Assembly (NCBI RefSeq): GCF_004335005.1
Contig: NZ_RQRT01000004.1
Span: 113,064 to 177,063 of the forward strand
Source: Paracoccus nototheniae
Lineage (GTDB): Bacteria > Pseudomonadota > Alphaproteobacteria > Rhodobacterales > Rhodobacteraceae
Length of the DNA stretch: 64,000 nt
Direction of reading: 5' to 3'
Under the pieces are notes generated by a model, which searched no databases, was not told where the DNA came from, and saw only the letters and a program-made list of their open reading frames with translations. Each line of letters begins with the position of its first letter. The stretch's first letter is position 1. Of the stretch, positions 24,537-33,858 are shown piece by piece. Made by a program: the position numbers and the translations under genes.

Positions 24537-25178
24537 ATGATCGTCGCGCTCCTCAATCAGAAGGGCGGCGTCGGCAAGACGACGCTCGCCCTGCATCTCG
24601 CCGGCGAATGGGCGCGCAATGGCAAGCGCGTGACGCTGATCGACGCCGATCCACAAGGCTCGGCGCTGGACTGGTCGCAGCAGCGCAGCCGGGAGGGATT
24701 GGAACGGCTGTTCGGTGTCGTCGGCCTGGCGCGCGATACGCTCCACCGCGAAGCGCCGGAGCTGGCGCGCGACGTCGATCACGTCGTCATCGACGGACCG
24801 CCGCGTGTCGCCGGGCTAATGCGCTCGGCGCTGCTGGCCGCCGACCTCGTGATGATCCCCGTCCAGCCATCGCCGCTCGACGGCTGGGCGTCGGCCGAGA
24901 TGCTGACGCTGCTCAACGAAGCGCGGATCTACCACCCTGACCTGAAAGCCCGGTTCGTGCTGAACCGCTGCGCGGCGCGTACAGTGCTCGCCCGGGAGAC
25001 CGCCGAGACGCTGGCCGATCATGACCCGCCGCCGCTCCTGACAACCATCGGCCAGCGCATCGCTTTTGCCGATGTCGTTCAGACCGGACGGCTCGCCGCC
25101 GAGCAGGACGATACCTCGCCTGCCGCGCGGGAGATCGCCGCACTCGCCGCCGAAGTCGCGAGGATCGGGTATGAGTGA
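24537..25178 (+). CDS. parA: ParA-family partition ATPase
   Basis: A 213-residue ParA/MinD-superfamily ATPase: deviant Walker A KGGVGKTT at residues 9-16, Walker A' LIDADPQGSA at 36-45, and Walker B VVIDGPPR at about 83. The short form without an N-terminal DNA-binding domain is typical of type Ib plasmid partition, which works with a small ribbon-helix-helix partner. That partner is probably the next gene, which overlaps its end by eight bases. It would keep the excised or replicating element from being lost during division. Confidence 0.93.
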   Translation: MIVALLNQKGGVGKTTLALHLAGEWARNGKRVTLIDADPQGSALDWSQQRSREGLERLFGVVGLARDTLHREAPELARDVDHVVIDGPPRVAGLMRSALLAADLVMIPVQPSPLDGWASAEMLTLLNEARIYHPDLKARFVLNRCAARTVLARETAETLADHDPPPLLTTIGQRIAFADVVQTGRLAAEQDDTSPAAREIAALAAEVARIGYE

Positions 25179-25425
25179 GCGGTCCCCGAAACACAGCTTC
25201 GCCGCTCGGCCGGCGGACCCGGAAAGCTGGATCAAGGCGCCAGACCGGCCATCGCCGCGCGCGGAGCCCGCGGCCGACTTCGCTGCCCGACTGACGATCG
25301 ACGTCACCGCCGACATGCGCGGCCGGATCAAGATCGCAGCCTTCCAGCGCGGACAGACCGTCGCCGACATGCTGCGCGCCCTGTTCGAGCGCGAATTCCC
25401 ACACAGCGAAGGAGATCCACGATGA
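25171..25425 (+). CDS. Small ribbon-helix-helix partition partner (ParG-like)
   Basis: An 84-residue basic protein with a disordered N-terminal tail (about 45 residues, with A, P and R) and a C-terminal ribbon-helix-helix: RLTIDVTADMRGRIKIAAFQRGQTVADMLRALFEREF. Tail plus RHH is the build of ParG-type centromere-binding proteins of type Ib partition systems. The ATG at 25171 lies inside the end of parA, so translation of the two is coupled. Partition role is inferred from build and position. Confidence 0.78.
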   Translation: MSERSPKHSFAARPADPESWIKAPDRPSPRAEPAADFAARLTIDVTADMRGRIKIAAFQRGQTVADMLRALFEREFPHSEGDPR

Positions 25426-25940
25426 TCGGCGTCGCCGACGCATCGGTGCGCAGCGGCTTGCCGCGTGCGCTTGCCGCCGATGCCCTGACCCATGTCGAGC
25501 TGACGTGGATTGAGAAGAAGATCGAGTTCTGGATCAGGTTCGGTCGCGAGGCCGCCGAACAGATCCTCGACCGCCGCCGGCGCGTCGTGTCGTTCGCACC
25601 GAACAGCGTCTTCGCCTTCGTTCGCTGGACTTCCAACGATTACGGCACCGCGCTGTCGCGCCTCGACATCGTCCGCGCCGTGAATGCCGGTGAGTACTGT
25701 CAGACCCTGCCATTCGTGCGCCCCGGTGGCGACATCCTGCTGCGCGCCGATGGCTGGCCGAAGGTCGAGCGCGTGCTCCAGCTCATCGATGCGATTGAGG
25801 CGCGCGGCATCGATGCGATCGAGGTTTCACCGGATCACTGGCGTCATGTCCATAACCGGCTGACCGTCGGCGAAGCCCCGCGCGCCTACGATGCGCAGCA
25901 GCACCGCGCCTTCATTCTGCGCCGGGAGATTGGCGCATGA
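25422..25940 (+). CDS. DUF2840 family protein
   Basis: A 172-residue protein of the DUF2840 family: LTHVELTWIEKKIEFWIRFGREAAEQILDRRRRVVSF near residue 22 and SNDYGTALSRLDIVRAVNAGE near residue 72. These proteins are found next to traF and parA on alphaproteobacterial conjugative elements; no activity is known. It overlaps both neighbours by four bases (starts within the partition gene stop, ends within the traF start), so it belongs to the parA-traF operon and is likely needed for transfer or maintenance. Confidence 0.85.
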   Translation: MIGVADASVRSGLPRALAADALTHVELTWIEKKIEFWIRFGREAAEQILDRRRRVVSFAPNSVFAFVRWTSNDYGTALSRLDIVRAVNAGEYCQTLPFVRPGGDILLRADGWPKVERVLQLIDAIEARGIDAIEVSPDHWRHVHNRLTVGEAPRAYDAQQHRAFILRREIGA

Positions 25941-26482
25941 CGCGGCTCGCCTATGCCTTGGTCACGACGGCAGCCGTGTCGCTGCTCGGCATCGCGTCGA
26001 TCGCCTCGTTCGCGCCGAAGCTGATCTGGAATGCTTCGGCGAGCACGCCGATCGGCCTGTACGCGATCGGCGCACCTGGCCGGCTGGATGTTACCGATCT
26101 GGTCGCAGTCCGCGCGCCCGAGCCGCTCGCGACCTTCCTCTCGGACGGCGGATATCTGCCGCGCGGCGTGCCTCTCATGAAGCACGTCGCGGCGCTTCCC
26201 GGGCAGCGCGTGTGCAGAACAGGGCTCGCCATCACGGTCGATGCGGTGCCGATGGGCGATGCGCTGGACCACGACCGTCGCGGCCGAACATTGCCGATCT
26301 GGCAAGGCTGCCGCGTGGTCGCGGACGGTGAGCTGTTCCTGATGAACTGGGAAGTCCGCGACAGCCTCGACGGCCGCTACTTCGGTCCGCTCCCCGCCAG
26401 CTCGGTCATTGGCCGGGCCACCCCGCTCTACACCGACGAGGACGGCGATGGCCGCTTCGTCTGGCGCGCGCCGACGCGGTGA
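25937..26482 (+). CDS. traF: TraF-type S26 signal peptidase for conjugation
   Basis: A 181-residue protein: transmembrane segment at residues 6-27, then the S26 family Ser block NASASTPIGLYAIG (catalytic Ser around residue 36) and the Lys block PLMKHVAALPGQRVC (Lys about residue 76), and a C-terminal YFGPLPASSVIGRA box. TraF of this family matures the TrbC pilin, including its cyclisation, at the inner membrane or periplasm. A trbC gene is present at 33233. It overlaps the DUF2840 gene by four bases. Confidence 0.9.
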   Translation: MTRLAYALVTTAAVSLLGIASIASFAPKLIWNASASTPIGLYAIGAPGRLDVTDLVAVRAPEPLATFLSDGGYLPRGVPLMKHVAALPGQRVCRTGLAITVDAVPMGDALDHDRRGRTLPIWQGCRVVADGELFLMNWEVRDSLDGRYFGPLPASSVIGRATPLYTDEDGDGRFVWRAPTR

Positions 26483-26527
26483 CGGCACGCCCATGACCTT
26501 GTCCACCGCACAGCCACGGAGAAAATC

Positions 26528-26875
26528 ATGTCCCTGATCGGTCAATTCACGCGCGACGATTCCGGCTTCATCGGCCATTTGCAAACGCTCTTGTTGCAGC
26601 AGGACATCATCATCATTCCGGCCGAGGCCTCCGATGCCGAGAATGCGCCGGATTTCCGCGTTCATGTCTTCGACGGTATGAACAACGAACCTGGCGCCGA
26701 GATCGGCGCGGGTTGGAAGCGCACCGGCGAGAAGGCCGGCGACTACGTCTCGCTACAGATCGACGATCCAACCTTCGATCATCCGATCCGCGCCAACCTC
26801 TTCCAGTCGGCTGATGACAAATCCGCCTGGGGCCTGCACTGGAATCGCCCGCCGAAGCGTGGCGAGCGGGACTGA
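26528..26875 (+). CDS. DUF736 family protein (second copy)
   Basis: A 115-residue DUF736 protein: MSLIGQFTRDDSGFIGHL, then DFRVHVFDGMNNEPGAEIGAGWKRTG and YVSLQIDDPTFDHPIRANLF, ending in the WNRPPKR motif. It is clearly divergent from the copy at 20974-21300. Function unknown. It lies between traF and the lytic transglycosylase gene, with only three bases to the latter, so it is in the transfer operon. Confidence 0.9.
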   Translation: MSLIGQFTRDDSGFIGHLQTLLLQQDIIIIPAEASDAENAPDFRVHVFDGMNNEPGAEIGAGWKRTGEKAGDYVSLQIDDPTFDHPIRANLFQSADDKSAWGLHWNRPPKRGERD

Positions 26876-26878
26876 GCG

Positions 26879-27640
26879 ATGCCCGTCATTCGCTCGCAAA
26901 CTGTCGTCGGAGGGAGGATCGCCCTCCGACGCACAGCCTTCCTTCTCCTTTCCGGCCTGCTTCTCACCGCGCCGCTCGCGCCTGCCGCCACTGCACAGGA
27001 GATGCCCGCCGATCGCCCATCACGCGTCGATCCCTATGCAACGTTCATCGCAGAGGCGGCGCAACGGTTCGGCGTGCCAGCGGCGTGGATTCGCGCCGTG
27101 ATGCGCGTCGAAAGCCGTGGCGATGCGCGCGCCATCTCGTCTGCCGGCGCGCGGGGTTTGATGCAAATCATGCCCGCCACCTGGGCCAGCCTTCGTACCC
27201 GTCACGGCCTCGGCGCGAACCCCTACGATCCGCGCGACAACATCCTGGCGGGCGCGGCGTATCTACGCGAAATGCACGACCGCTACGGTTCGCCGGGCTT
27301 CCTCGCGGCCTACAATGCCGGTCCCGGTCGCTACGAAGAATCTCTCGCCGGCCGTCCGCTGCCCGCTGAAACGCGCACCTATGTCGCCATGCTCGGACCC
27401 GTCGTCGGCGGCGGCGAGATGGTCTCCCCCGTCGTGGTGGCGGCCGCCGATCCGCTCGCCTGGACCCGTGCGCCGCTCTTCGTCGTGCAGCCATCAAGCA
27501 GCATGACCGTCGCTCCGGAGCAACGTGAAAGCGCGCCGGATGAAGCAACAACGCCAGCCCCGGCGCGCGATCCAAACACGATTGCGCCACGCACCGATGG
27601 GCTGTTCGTGGCTCGCAATGCATCAGGAAGCCCCCGATGA
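26879..27640 (+). CDS. Lytic transglycosylase of the conjugation apparatus (VirB1-like)
   Basis: A 253-residue exported protein: signal peptide through about residue 40 (LLSGLLLTAPLAPAATAQE), then a soluble lytic transglycosylase domain with the catalytic glutamate in MRVESRGD (about residue 77), GARGLMQIMPATW and FLAAYNAGPGRYEE. It opens the peptidoglycan so the Trb channel can assemble. The 80-residue C-terminal extension is low-complexity (S, T, A, P-rich) and variable. It fits the conjugation operon, between DUF736 and the relaxase. Confidence 0.9.
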   Translation: MPVIRSQTVVGGRIALRRTAFLLLSGLLLTAPLAPAATAQEMPADRPSRVDPYATFIAEAAQRFGVPAAWIRAVMRVESRGDARAISSAGARGLMQIMPATWASLRTRHGLGANPYDPRDNILAGAAYLREMHDRYGSPGFLAAYNAGPGRYEESLAGRPLPAETRTYVAMLGPVVGGGEMVSPVVVAAADPLAWTRAPLFVVQPSSSMTVAPEQRESAPDEATTPAPARDPNTIAPRTDGLFVARNASGSPR

Positions 27641-27712
27641 CGGCGTTCGCACCGAATCGGGGAATGGCGGGCTCTGGCGGACAGATGGCGGTCCGGGGAG
27701 GAGGAGCAGGCA

Positions 27713-27770
27713 ACACAACCGCACGATGGCGAGATAAAAGCGCGCGATGTGCGGCTTGGTGCGGTCGTGT
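27713..27770. other. Inverted repeat before the relaxase gene, candidate oriT region
   Basis: ACACAACCGCAC (27713-27724) and GTGCGGTCGTGT (27759-27770) are inverted repeats matching at 11 of 12 positions with 34 bases between them, in the 244-base gene-free gap just before the relaxase. Relaxase genes commonly lie next to their oriT. I cannot place a nick site. Confidence 0.4.
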
Positions 27771-27884
27771 GTTTTCAGGGACTTATGGCGCATCTGCGCG
27801 AGGTGCACCTGATCGGCGCAGCCTGCGCTGTCGCGATTTCTGCAAGGATTTCCTCGGCTTTGCGCGATGTGCGGGATCGCGGTC

Positions 27885-29624
27885 ATGAGTGGCGAGGACG
27901 ATTTCCGCATCCGGCCAGGCCGCATCCGCTCAACCCGCGCACAACAGGCGCGGCCCTTCATCGCCCAGGCGCTGGCGGCGGCCCAGCGCGCCGGCGGCAG
28001 CGTCTCGCGCTCCGGCAAGATCAGCTCGGGCAACCGCTCGCGGTTCGGGCGCGGCCAGCGCGCGACCGTCCAGGCCAACCGGCTGCTCACCAGCCGATCG
28101 CGCAACACGGTGATCAAGACCCGCGTCGTTCGCCACATGGCACGGGCCGCGCCGCTTTCTGCCCACCTCAGCTATCTCCGGCGCGAGGGCGTCACCCGGG
28201 ACGGGGAGAAGGCCAGGCTGTTCGGGCCGGAGACCGAGGACGCCGATCCGAAGGCCTTCGCCGAGCGCACCCAGGACGACCGCCATCATTTCCGTTTCAT
28301 CGTCTCGCCCGAAGACGCGACGGAGATGTCCGACCTCAAGACCTTCGCCCGCGATCTGATGGGGCAGATGGAAAAGGACCTCGGCACGAAGCTCGACTGG
28401 GTCGGCGTCGATCACTGGAACACCGACAACCCGCACGTCCACATCATCCTGCGGGGCCGTACCGACGACGGCCAGGACCTCGTCATCTCCCGCGACTATA
28501 TCAAGGAAGGCATGCGCGCCCGCGCTCAGGATCTCGTCACCCAGGAGCTGGGGCCGCGCACCGATCACGAGATCCACCGCAACCTCGAACGGCAAATCGG
28601 GGCGGAACGCTGGACCAACCTCGACCGGCAACTTGCCCGCGACAGCTATCGCACCGGCGTCGTCGATCTCGCGCCGCACCCCGACCGCCAGCCCGACCAA
28701 TTTCATGCGATGAAGGTCGGCCGCCTCCGGAAGCTGGAGACGCTCGGCCTCGCCGATCAGGTCGGACCCGGCCAATGGGTCGTATCCGAGAACGCCGAAG
28801 CGACGCTACGCGAGTTGGGCGAGCGCGGCGATATCATCAAGCGCATTCATCGCGGCCTGACCGAGCGCGGTATCGAGCGCGGCGCGGCGAGCTATGTGCT
28901 CGCCGGCGAAAGCCTCGACGATCCCGTCGTCGGCCGGCTGGTTGATCGTGGTCTCGACGATGAACTGAAGGGTACAGCCTATGCCGTCGTCGATGGCACC
29001 GACGGGCGGACCCATCACATCAAGCTGCCCGACCTTGATGCAGCCAGCGACAGCGCGCCGGGCTCGATCGTCGAATTGCGCAAGTTCGACGATGCGCGAG
29101 GGCAGCGGCGCGTCGCGCTTGCCGTCCGCTCGGATCTCGACATTTCCGCCCAGGTCACCGCGACCGGCGCGACCTGGCTCGACCGGCAGGCGATCGCCCG
29201 CGAGCCGGTGGCGCTCGGCGGTGGCGGCTTTGGCGCCGAGGTACGCGACGCGATGGACCGCCGCGCCGAACATCTCGTCGGCCAGGGCCTCGCCGAGCGG
29301 CAATCCCGCGGCGTCAGCTTCTCACCGGGGCTGATCGACAAGATGCGCCAGCGCGAGGTGGAAGCCCTTGGCGAAAAGCTCGCGGCCGAGACCGGCCGGC
29401 AATTCTCGAAGGCCGGAACGGGCGAGTATGTGGCGGGCACTTACCGCCAGCGCTTTACGCTCGCCTCCGGCCGCTTCGCCATGATCGACGACGGTCTCGG
29501 CTTCCAGCTCGTGCCCTGGTCGCCGTCCCTCGATCGCCAGCTCGGTCAACACGTCTCTGGCGTCTCGCGCGGCGGCGGCGGCGTCGACTGGAGCTTCGGC
29601 CGCAACCGCGGCCTCGGCGTGTAG
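27885..29624 (+). CDS. DUF3363-type relaxase/mobilisation nuclease (RlxS-like)
   Basis: A 579-residue relaxase. The N-terminal tail is basic (SRSGKISSGNRSRFGRGQR); the nuclease domain carries the metal-binding His motif DHWNTDNPHVHIIL at about residues 179-192 and HHFRFIVSPED at about 134. The C-terminal half is the DUF3363 domain. It would nick oriT, stay bound to the transferred strand and be pumped out with it. The ATG at 27885 (MSGEDDFRIRPG) was preferred to that at 27867 because the family usually starts there. Its product should dock on the coupling protein encoded next. Confidence 0.9.
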   Translation: MSGEDDFRIRPGRIRSTRAQQARPFIAQALAAAQRAGGSVSRSGKISSGNRSRFGRGQRATVQANRLLTSRSRNTVIKTRVVRHMARAAPLSAHLSYLRREGVTRDGEKARLFGPETEDADPKAFAERTQDDRHHFRFIVSPEDATEMSDLKTFARDLMGQMEKDLGTKLDWVGVDHWNTDNPHVHIILRGRTDDGQDLVISRDYIKEGMRARAQDLVTQELGPRTDHEIHRNLERQIGAERWTNLDRQLARDSYRTGVVDLAPHPDRQPDQFHAMKVGRLRKLETLGLADQVGPGQWVVSENAEATLRELGERGDIIKRIHRGLTERGIERGAASYVLAGESLDDPVVGRLVDRGLDDELKGTAYAVVDGTDGRTHHIKLPDLDAASDSAPGSIVELRKFDDARGQRRVALAVRSDLDISAQVTATGATWLDRQAIAREPVALGGGGFGAEVRDAMDRRAEHLVGQGLAERQSRGVSFSPGLIDKMRQREVEALGEKLAAETGRQFSKAGTGEYVAGTYRQRFTLASGRFAMIDDGLGFQLVPWSPSLDRQLGQHVSGVSRGGGGVDWSFGRNRGLGV

Positions 29625-29650
29625 CCGCAATCAAGAACGGAGTGCCCGCC

Positions 29651-31639
29651 ATGTCGGCGACCAAAATCCTCTGGGGACAGATCCTCACCGTCGCCTTGAT
29701 CGTGCTGATGACGACCTGGGCTGCGACGCAGTGGACCGCGTGGCGGCTAGGCTTCCAGGCGCAGCTCGGCGTCCCGTGGTTCGAGGTGGCGGGCTGGCCG
29801 ATCTACTATCCGCCCGCCTTTTTCTGGTGGTGGTATTTCTACGACGCCTATGCCCCGCCGATCTTCATCGAGGGCGCTTACATCGCCGCGTCAGGCGGCT
29901 TCATTTCCATTGCCGTCGCGATCGGCATGTCCGTCTGGCGCGCGCGTGAAGCCAAGAATGCCGAGACCTTCGGATCCGCCCGTTGGGCCGACGCCGGAGA
30001 AGTCCGCGCCGCCGGCCTGCTGGGCGCCGACGGCGTCGTCCTGGGGAAGTTCGACAGCGACTATCTTCGCCACGACGGGCCAGAGCATGTGCTGTGTTTT
30101 GCGCCCACGCGGTCCGGCAAGGGCGTCGGCCTGGTCGTACCGTCGCTGCTAACTTGGCCGGGCTCCGCCATCGTCCATGACATCAAGGGCGAGAACTGGA
30201 CGCTCACGGCCGGCTATCGCGCGCGTCACGGTCGCGTGCTGCTGTTCGATCCGACCAATACGAAGTCGGCGGCCTATAATCCGCTGCTCGAGGTGCGCCG
30301 CGGCGAGTGGGAAGTCCGCGACGTCCAGAATATCGCCGATATCCTGGTCGATCCGGAAGGCTCGCTGGAGAAGCGGAACCACTGGGAGAAAACCAGCCAT
30401 GCGCTGCTGGTCGGCGCGATCCTTCACGTCCTCTACGCCGAGGCCGACAAGACCTTGGCGGGCGTCGCCGCTTTCCTCTCCGATCCGAAGCGGCCGATAG
30501 AGTCGACCCTCGCCGCCATGATGAAGACGGCCCACCTCGGCGAGGTCGGCCCGCATCCGGTGATCGCCAGTGCAGCGCGCGAGCTGCTGAACAAATCCGA
30601 CAACGAGCGGTCGGGCGTGCTGTCAACCGCGATGTCGTTCCTCGGCCTTTATCGCGACCCCGTCGTTGCCGAGGTCACGCGCCGCTGCGACTGGCGCATC
30701 GCCGATATCGTCGGCGGCAAACATCCGACCACGCTCTACCTCGTCGTGCCCCCGTCGGACATCAACCGGACCAAGCCGCTGATCCGCCTCATCCTCAATC
30801 AGGTTGGCCGGCGCCTGACCGAGGATCTGCAGGCGAAGGGGAACCGTCATCGGATGCTGCTCATGCTCGACGAGTTTCCAGCGCTCGGCCGCCTCGACTT
30901 CTTCGAGAGCGCGCTGGCCTTCATGGCCGGCTACGGCCTGAAGGCGTTCCTGATCGCCCAGTCGCTGAACCAGATCGAGAAGGCCTACGGGCCGAACAAC
31001 TCGATCCTCGACAACTGCCATGTGCGCGTCAGCTTCGCGACCAATGACGAGCGGACCGCCAAGCGCGTGTCCGATGCGCTCGGCACCGCGACCGAAATGC
31101 GCGCCATGAAGAACTATGCCGGCCATCGCCTGTCACCCTGGCTCGGTCACATGATGGTCTCGCGCTCGGAAACGGCCCGGCAACTGATGACGCCTGGCGA
31201 GATCATGCAGCTCCCGCCGGCCGACGAAATCGTCATGGTCGCCGGCACGCCGCCGATCCGGGCGAAGAAGGCCCGCTATTATGAGGATCGCCGCTTTCAG
31301 GAGCGGATCATGGCGCCCCCGAAGGCTGTGAAGCCGACAACCGCCCGACCGGACGACTGGAGCACCGTACCGCTTCCGTCGAAGCCGATCTTGTCGGTCG
31401 CGCCAGGCGGTGAGCATGGGTCCGGAGATGAGGATACGACCGACTCCGAGCGACGGCACCAGCCGGAGTTGAGCCGCGCGAAGCCGGTCGAGCGTACCAA
31501 GCCGATCGAGAATGAGTTCGAGATCGATCCCCGTGACGACGCCGATGAGGAGGCCGCGCGCCTATCGGGCATGAACCAGACCATGCGCCAGGTGGCGCGC
31601 CAAGCGTCGCTCGATCCCGGCGACGGTATAGAACTTTAG
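29651..31639 (+). CDS. traG: VirD4/TraG-type conjugative coupling ATPase
   Basis: A 662-residue type IV coupling protein: two N-terminal transmembrane segments (about residues 7-28 and 72-92), Walker A APTRSGKGVG near residue 152, Walker B LLMLDEFPALG near residue 405, and the FLIAQSLNQIEKAYG motif shared by TraG/VirD4 proteins. The C-terminal tail (residues 555-662) is acidic, variable and likely to contact the relaxosome. It drives the relaxase-DNA complex into the Trb channel. The ATG at 29651 was chosen over a GTG three codons upstream. Confidence 0.93.
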   Translation: MSATKILWGQILTVALIVLMTTWAATQWTAWRLGFQAQLGVPWFEVAGWPIYYPPAFFWWWYFYDAYAPPIFIEGAYIAASGGFISIAVAIGMSVWRAREAKNAETFGSARWADAGEVRAAGLLGADGVVLGKFDSDYLRHDGPEHVLCFAPTRSGKGVGLVVPSLLTWPGSAIVHDIKGENWTLTAGYRARHGRVLLFDPTNTKSAAYNPLLEVRRGEWEVRDVQNIADILVDPEGSLEKRNHWEKTSHALLVGAILHVLYAEADKTLAGVAAFLSDPKRPIESTLAAMMKTAHLGEVGPHPVIASAARELLNKSDNERSGVLSTAMSFLGLYRDPVVAEVTRRCDWRIADIVGGKHPTTLYLVVPPSDINRTKPLIRLILNQVGRRLTEDLQAKGNRHRMLLMLDEFPALGRLDFFESALAFMAGYGLKAFLIAQSLNQIEKAYGPNNSILDNCHVRVSFATNDERTAKRVSDALGTATEMRAMKNYAGHRLSPWLGHMMVSRSETARQLMTPGEIMQLPPADEIVMVAGTPPIRAKKARYYEDRRFQERIMAPPKAVKPTTARPDDWSTVPLPSKPILSVAPGGEHGSGDEDTTDSERRHQPELSRAKPVERTKPIENEFEIDPRDDADEEAARLSGMNQTMRQVARQASLDPGDGIEL

Positions 31640-31648
31640 GTGGCGATC

Positions 31649-32083
31649 ATGGCAAAGCCTCCAAAGAAGCGGCGGCTGTCGGTGTATCTCGAACCGGACG
31701 TTATGAAGGCACTAGCCGCGCATGCCGCCCGCCGCGATCAATCCCTCTCGCTGATCGCGGAAGCCGGCATCGCTTCCTTCCTGTCACCCGACGCCGCCGA
31801 ACGGCAGGAGGCGGCCACCACCAAACGGCTCGACCAGCTCGACCGGCGCATGGCGCGGATGGAACGCGACCTTGGCATAGCGGTCGAGACGCTGGCGGTG
31901 TTCGTCCGCTTTTGGCTGACGACAAATCCGCCGCTACCAGAGCCCGCCCAGGCTGCGGCGCGCGCCAAAGCTGGCGAGCGGTACGAAGCATTCGTCACCG
32001 CACTCGGCCGGCGACTCGCGCAGGGTCCGAAGCTCAGGCAGGAGATTTCCGAGGACATCGCGCCCGCGCGCGACGCGGAATAA
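31649..32083 (+). CDS. Ribbon-helix-helix (CopG-like) protein
   Basis: A 144-residue protein: ribbon-helix-helix at the N-terminus (KRRLSVYLEPDVMKALAAHAARRDQSLSLIAEAGIASFL, about residues 7-45), a coiled-coil-like helix (KRLDQLDRRMARMERDL) and a hydrophobic patch. It lies between the coupling-protein gene and trbB as in related ICEs, where the gene is usually annotated as a CopG-family regulator. AGGTGG precedes the ATG at 31649. It may regulate the transfer genes or be part of the relaxosome; the sequence does not decide. Confidence 0.8.
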   Translation: MAKPPKKRRLSVYLEPDVMKALAAHAARRDQSLSLIAEAGIASFLSPDAAERQEAATTKRLDQLDRRMARMERDLGIAVETLAVFVRFWLTTNPPLPEPAQAAARAKAGERYEAFVTALGRRLAQGPKLRQEISEDIAPARDAE

Positions 32084-32252
32084 TCACGACGGCGTTCAGC
32101 GCAAGTATTCCTGCGTTCCGCCGTTTCCCTGTCTTTGTACGCCACAGTACGACGACCACTTCATGGTTGTTGTCAGGCCATGATTTCTGCCTCTTCTACT
32201 CATCCCCGATCCAGGGCCGCGCTTCGCGGACCCGCAAAAGAACGGGGACGAC

Positions 32253-33236
32253 GTGGCGGCCAATCACCAGAAATCGGAGGCGATCCTTCGCGGCGCGCGC
32301 ATGCTGCGCACCGCGCTCGGCCCCGCAATCGCTCGGTATCTGGAAGACCCCGCGATCGTAGAGGTGATGCTCAACCCCGATGGGCGGCTCTGGGTCGACC
32401 GGCTTTCCGAGGGACTTTCCGATACGGGTGAGCTGCTGTCGCCGTCCGACGGCGAGCGTATCATCCGCCTGGTCGCCCACCACGTCGGCGCCGAAGTGCA
32501 TCCCGGCGCCCCGCGGGTCTCGGCCGAGCTGCCCGAGACGGGGGAGCGGTTCGAGGGGCTGTTGCCGCCCGTCGTTTCCGCGCCGGCCTTCGCGATCCGC
32601 AAGCCCGCCGTCGCCGTCTTCACGCTCGACGATTATGTCGCCGCCGGGATCATGGCGGCGGGTCAGGCCGAGACGCTGCGCCAGGCCGTCACCGACCGAC
32701 GCAATATCCTCGTCGCCGGCGGCACTTCGACCGGCAAGACCACGCTCACCAACGCGCTGCTGGCCGAGGTCTCCAAGACCTCGGACCGCGTCGTCTTGAT
32801 CGAGGACACCCGCGAGCTGCAATGCGCGGCGCCCAATCTCGTCGCCATGCGGACCAAGGACGGCGTCGCCTCGCTCTCCGATCTTGTTCGCTCCTCGCTT
32901 CGCCTGCGCCCCGATCGAATTCCGATCGGCGAGGTGCGCGGGGCTGAGGCCCTCGATCTGCTGAAGGCCTGGGGCACCGGCCATCCCGGCGGCGTCGGGA
33001 CCATCCATGCGGGGACAGCCATCGGCGCGCTGCGCCGCATGGAGCAGCTCATCCAGGAAGCCGTCGTCACCGTCCCGCGCGCGCTGATCGCCGAGACGAT
33101 CGATCTCGTCGCCGTCCTCTCGGGTCGGGGCGCATCGCGCCGCCTAGCCGAACTCGCCCGCATCGAGGGCCTCGGCCTCGACGGCGACTACCGCGTCACC
33201 CCCGCAAGCCAGCCCCTCACAGGAGACCCGTCATGA
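32253..33236 (+). CDS. trbB: TrbB secretion ATPase (VirB11 family)
   Basis: A 327-residue hexameric-type secretion ATPase: Walker [11 protein letters not shown] near residue 155, Asp box [10 protein letters not shown], His box [12 protein letters not shown] and the conserved [29 protein letters not shown]. It powers pilus assembly and substrate transfer from the cytoplasmic side. It starts with GTG. It is the first gene of a ten-gene trb operon in the order B-C-D-E-J-K-L-F-G-I. Its end overlaps trbC by four bases. Confidence 0.95.
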   Translation: MAANHQKSEAILRGARMLRTALGPAIARYLEDPAIVEVMLNPDGRLWVDRLSEGLSDTGELLSPSDGERIIRLVAHHVGAEVHPGAPRVSAELPETGERFEGLLPPVVSAPAFAIRKPAVAVFTLDDYVAAGIMAAGQAETLRQAVTDRRNILVAGGTSTGKTTLTNALLAEVSKTSDRVVLIEDTRELQCAAPNLVAMRTKDGVASLSDLVRSSLRLRPDRIPIGEVRGAEALDLLKAWGTGHPGGVGTIHAGTAIGALRRMEQLIQEAVVTVPRALIAETIDLVAVLSGRGASRRLAELARIEGLGLDGDYRVTPASQPLTGDPS

Positions 33237-33565
33237 TCAAGCATGCCCTGCGCATCCGCCGCCACATCGCCACGGCGGTGTCCGTCACCTTCCTCACGCT
33301 GGCACTCGCACCGGCCGCTCACGCGTCCGGATCGTCGATGCCCTGGGAAGCGCCGCTTCAGTCGATCCTCGAATCCATCGAAGGACCGGTCGCGAAGATC
33401 ATCGCCGTGATGATCATCATAATCACCGGACTGACGCTCGCCTTCGGCGACACATCAGGCGGCGCCCGCAAGCTGATCCAGATCGTCTTCGGTCTCTCGA
33501 TCGCCTTCGCGGCGTCCAGCTTCTTCCTATCGTTCTTCTCGTTCGGCGGCGGGGCGCTCGTCTGA
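33233..33565 (+). CDS. trbC: TrbC pilin (VirB2 family)
   Basis: A 110-residue pilin precursor with a long leader (residues 1-34, ending AAHASG) and two hydrophobic segments (about 53-70 and 82-102), the typical VirB2 build. The mature protein would be cut by the leader peptidase and TraF, then polymerise into the conjugative pilus. Overlaps trbB by four bases and trbD by one base. Confidence 0.92.
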   Translation: MIKHALRIRRHIATAVSVTFLTLALAPAAHASGSSMPWEAPLQSILESIEGPVAKIIAVMIIIITGLTLAFGDTSGGARKLIQIVFGLSIAFAASSFFLSFFSFGGGALV

Positions 33566-33846
33566 TGGCCGATGGCGCGGATCATGGCGGCGAGCTGCCG
33601 GGCTTCTCCGTCCCGGTTCATCGGGCGCTGACCGAGCACATCCTGCTTGGCGGCGCTCCGCGTTCGCTCGCCATCCTCAACGGCACGCTGGCGGCCGCGC
33701 TCGGCCTCGGCCTCCGCCTCTGGCTGGTCGGCCTGGGCCTTTGGGCCGTCGGGCATTTCGCGGCCGTCTGGGCGGCCAAGCGCGATCCGCAGTTCGTCGA
33801 CGTCGTGCGCATGCATCTGCGCATCCCCGGCCACCTGTCGGTCTGA
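33565..33846 (+). CDS. trbD: TrbD (VirB3 family) inner-membrane protein
   Basis: A 93-residue protein beginning with the family motif GFSVPVHRALTEHILLGGAPR and one membrane region at about residues 40-68. VirB3-type proteins associate with the VirB4 ATPase and the pilin at the inner membrane. The stop is 12 bases before trbE. Shorter than many VirB3 proteins but normal for TrbD. Confidence 0.92.
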   Translation: MADGADHGGELPGFSVPVHRALTEHILLGGAPRSLAILNGTLAAALGLGLRLWLVGLGLWAVGHFAAVWAAKRDPQFVDVVRMHLRIPGHLSV

Positions 33847-33858
33847 GGAGCGACGTCC

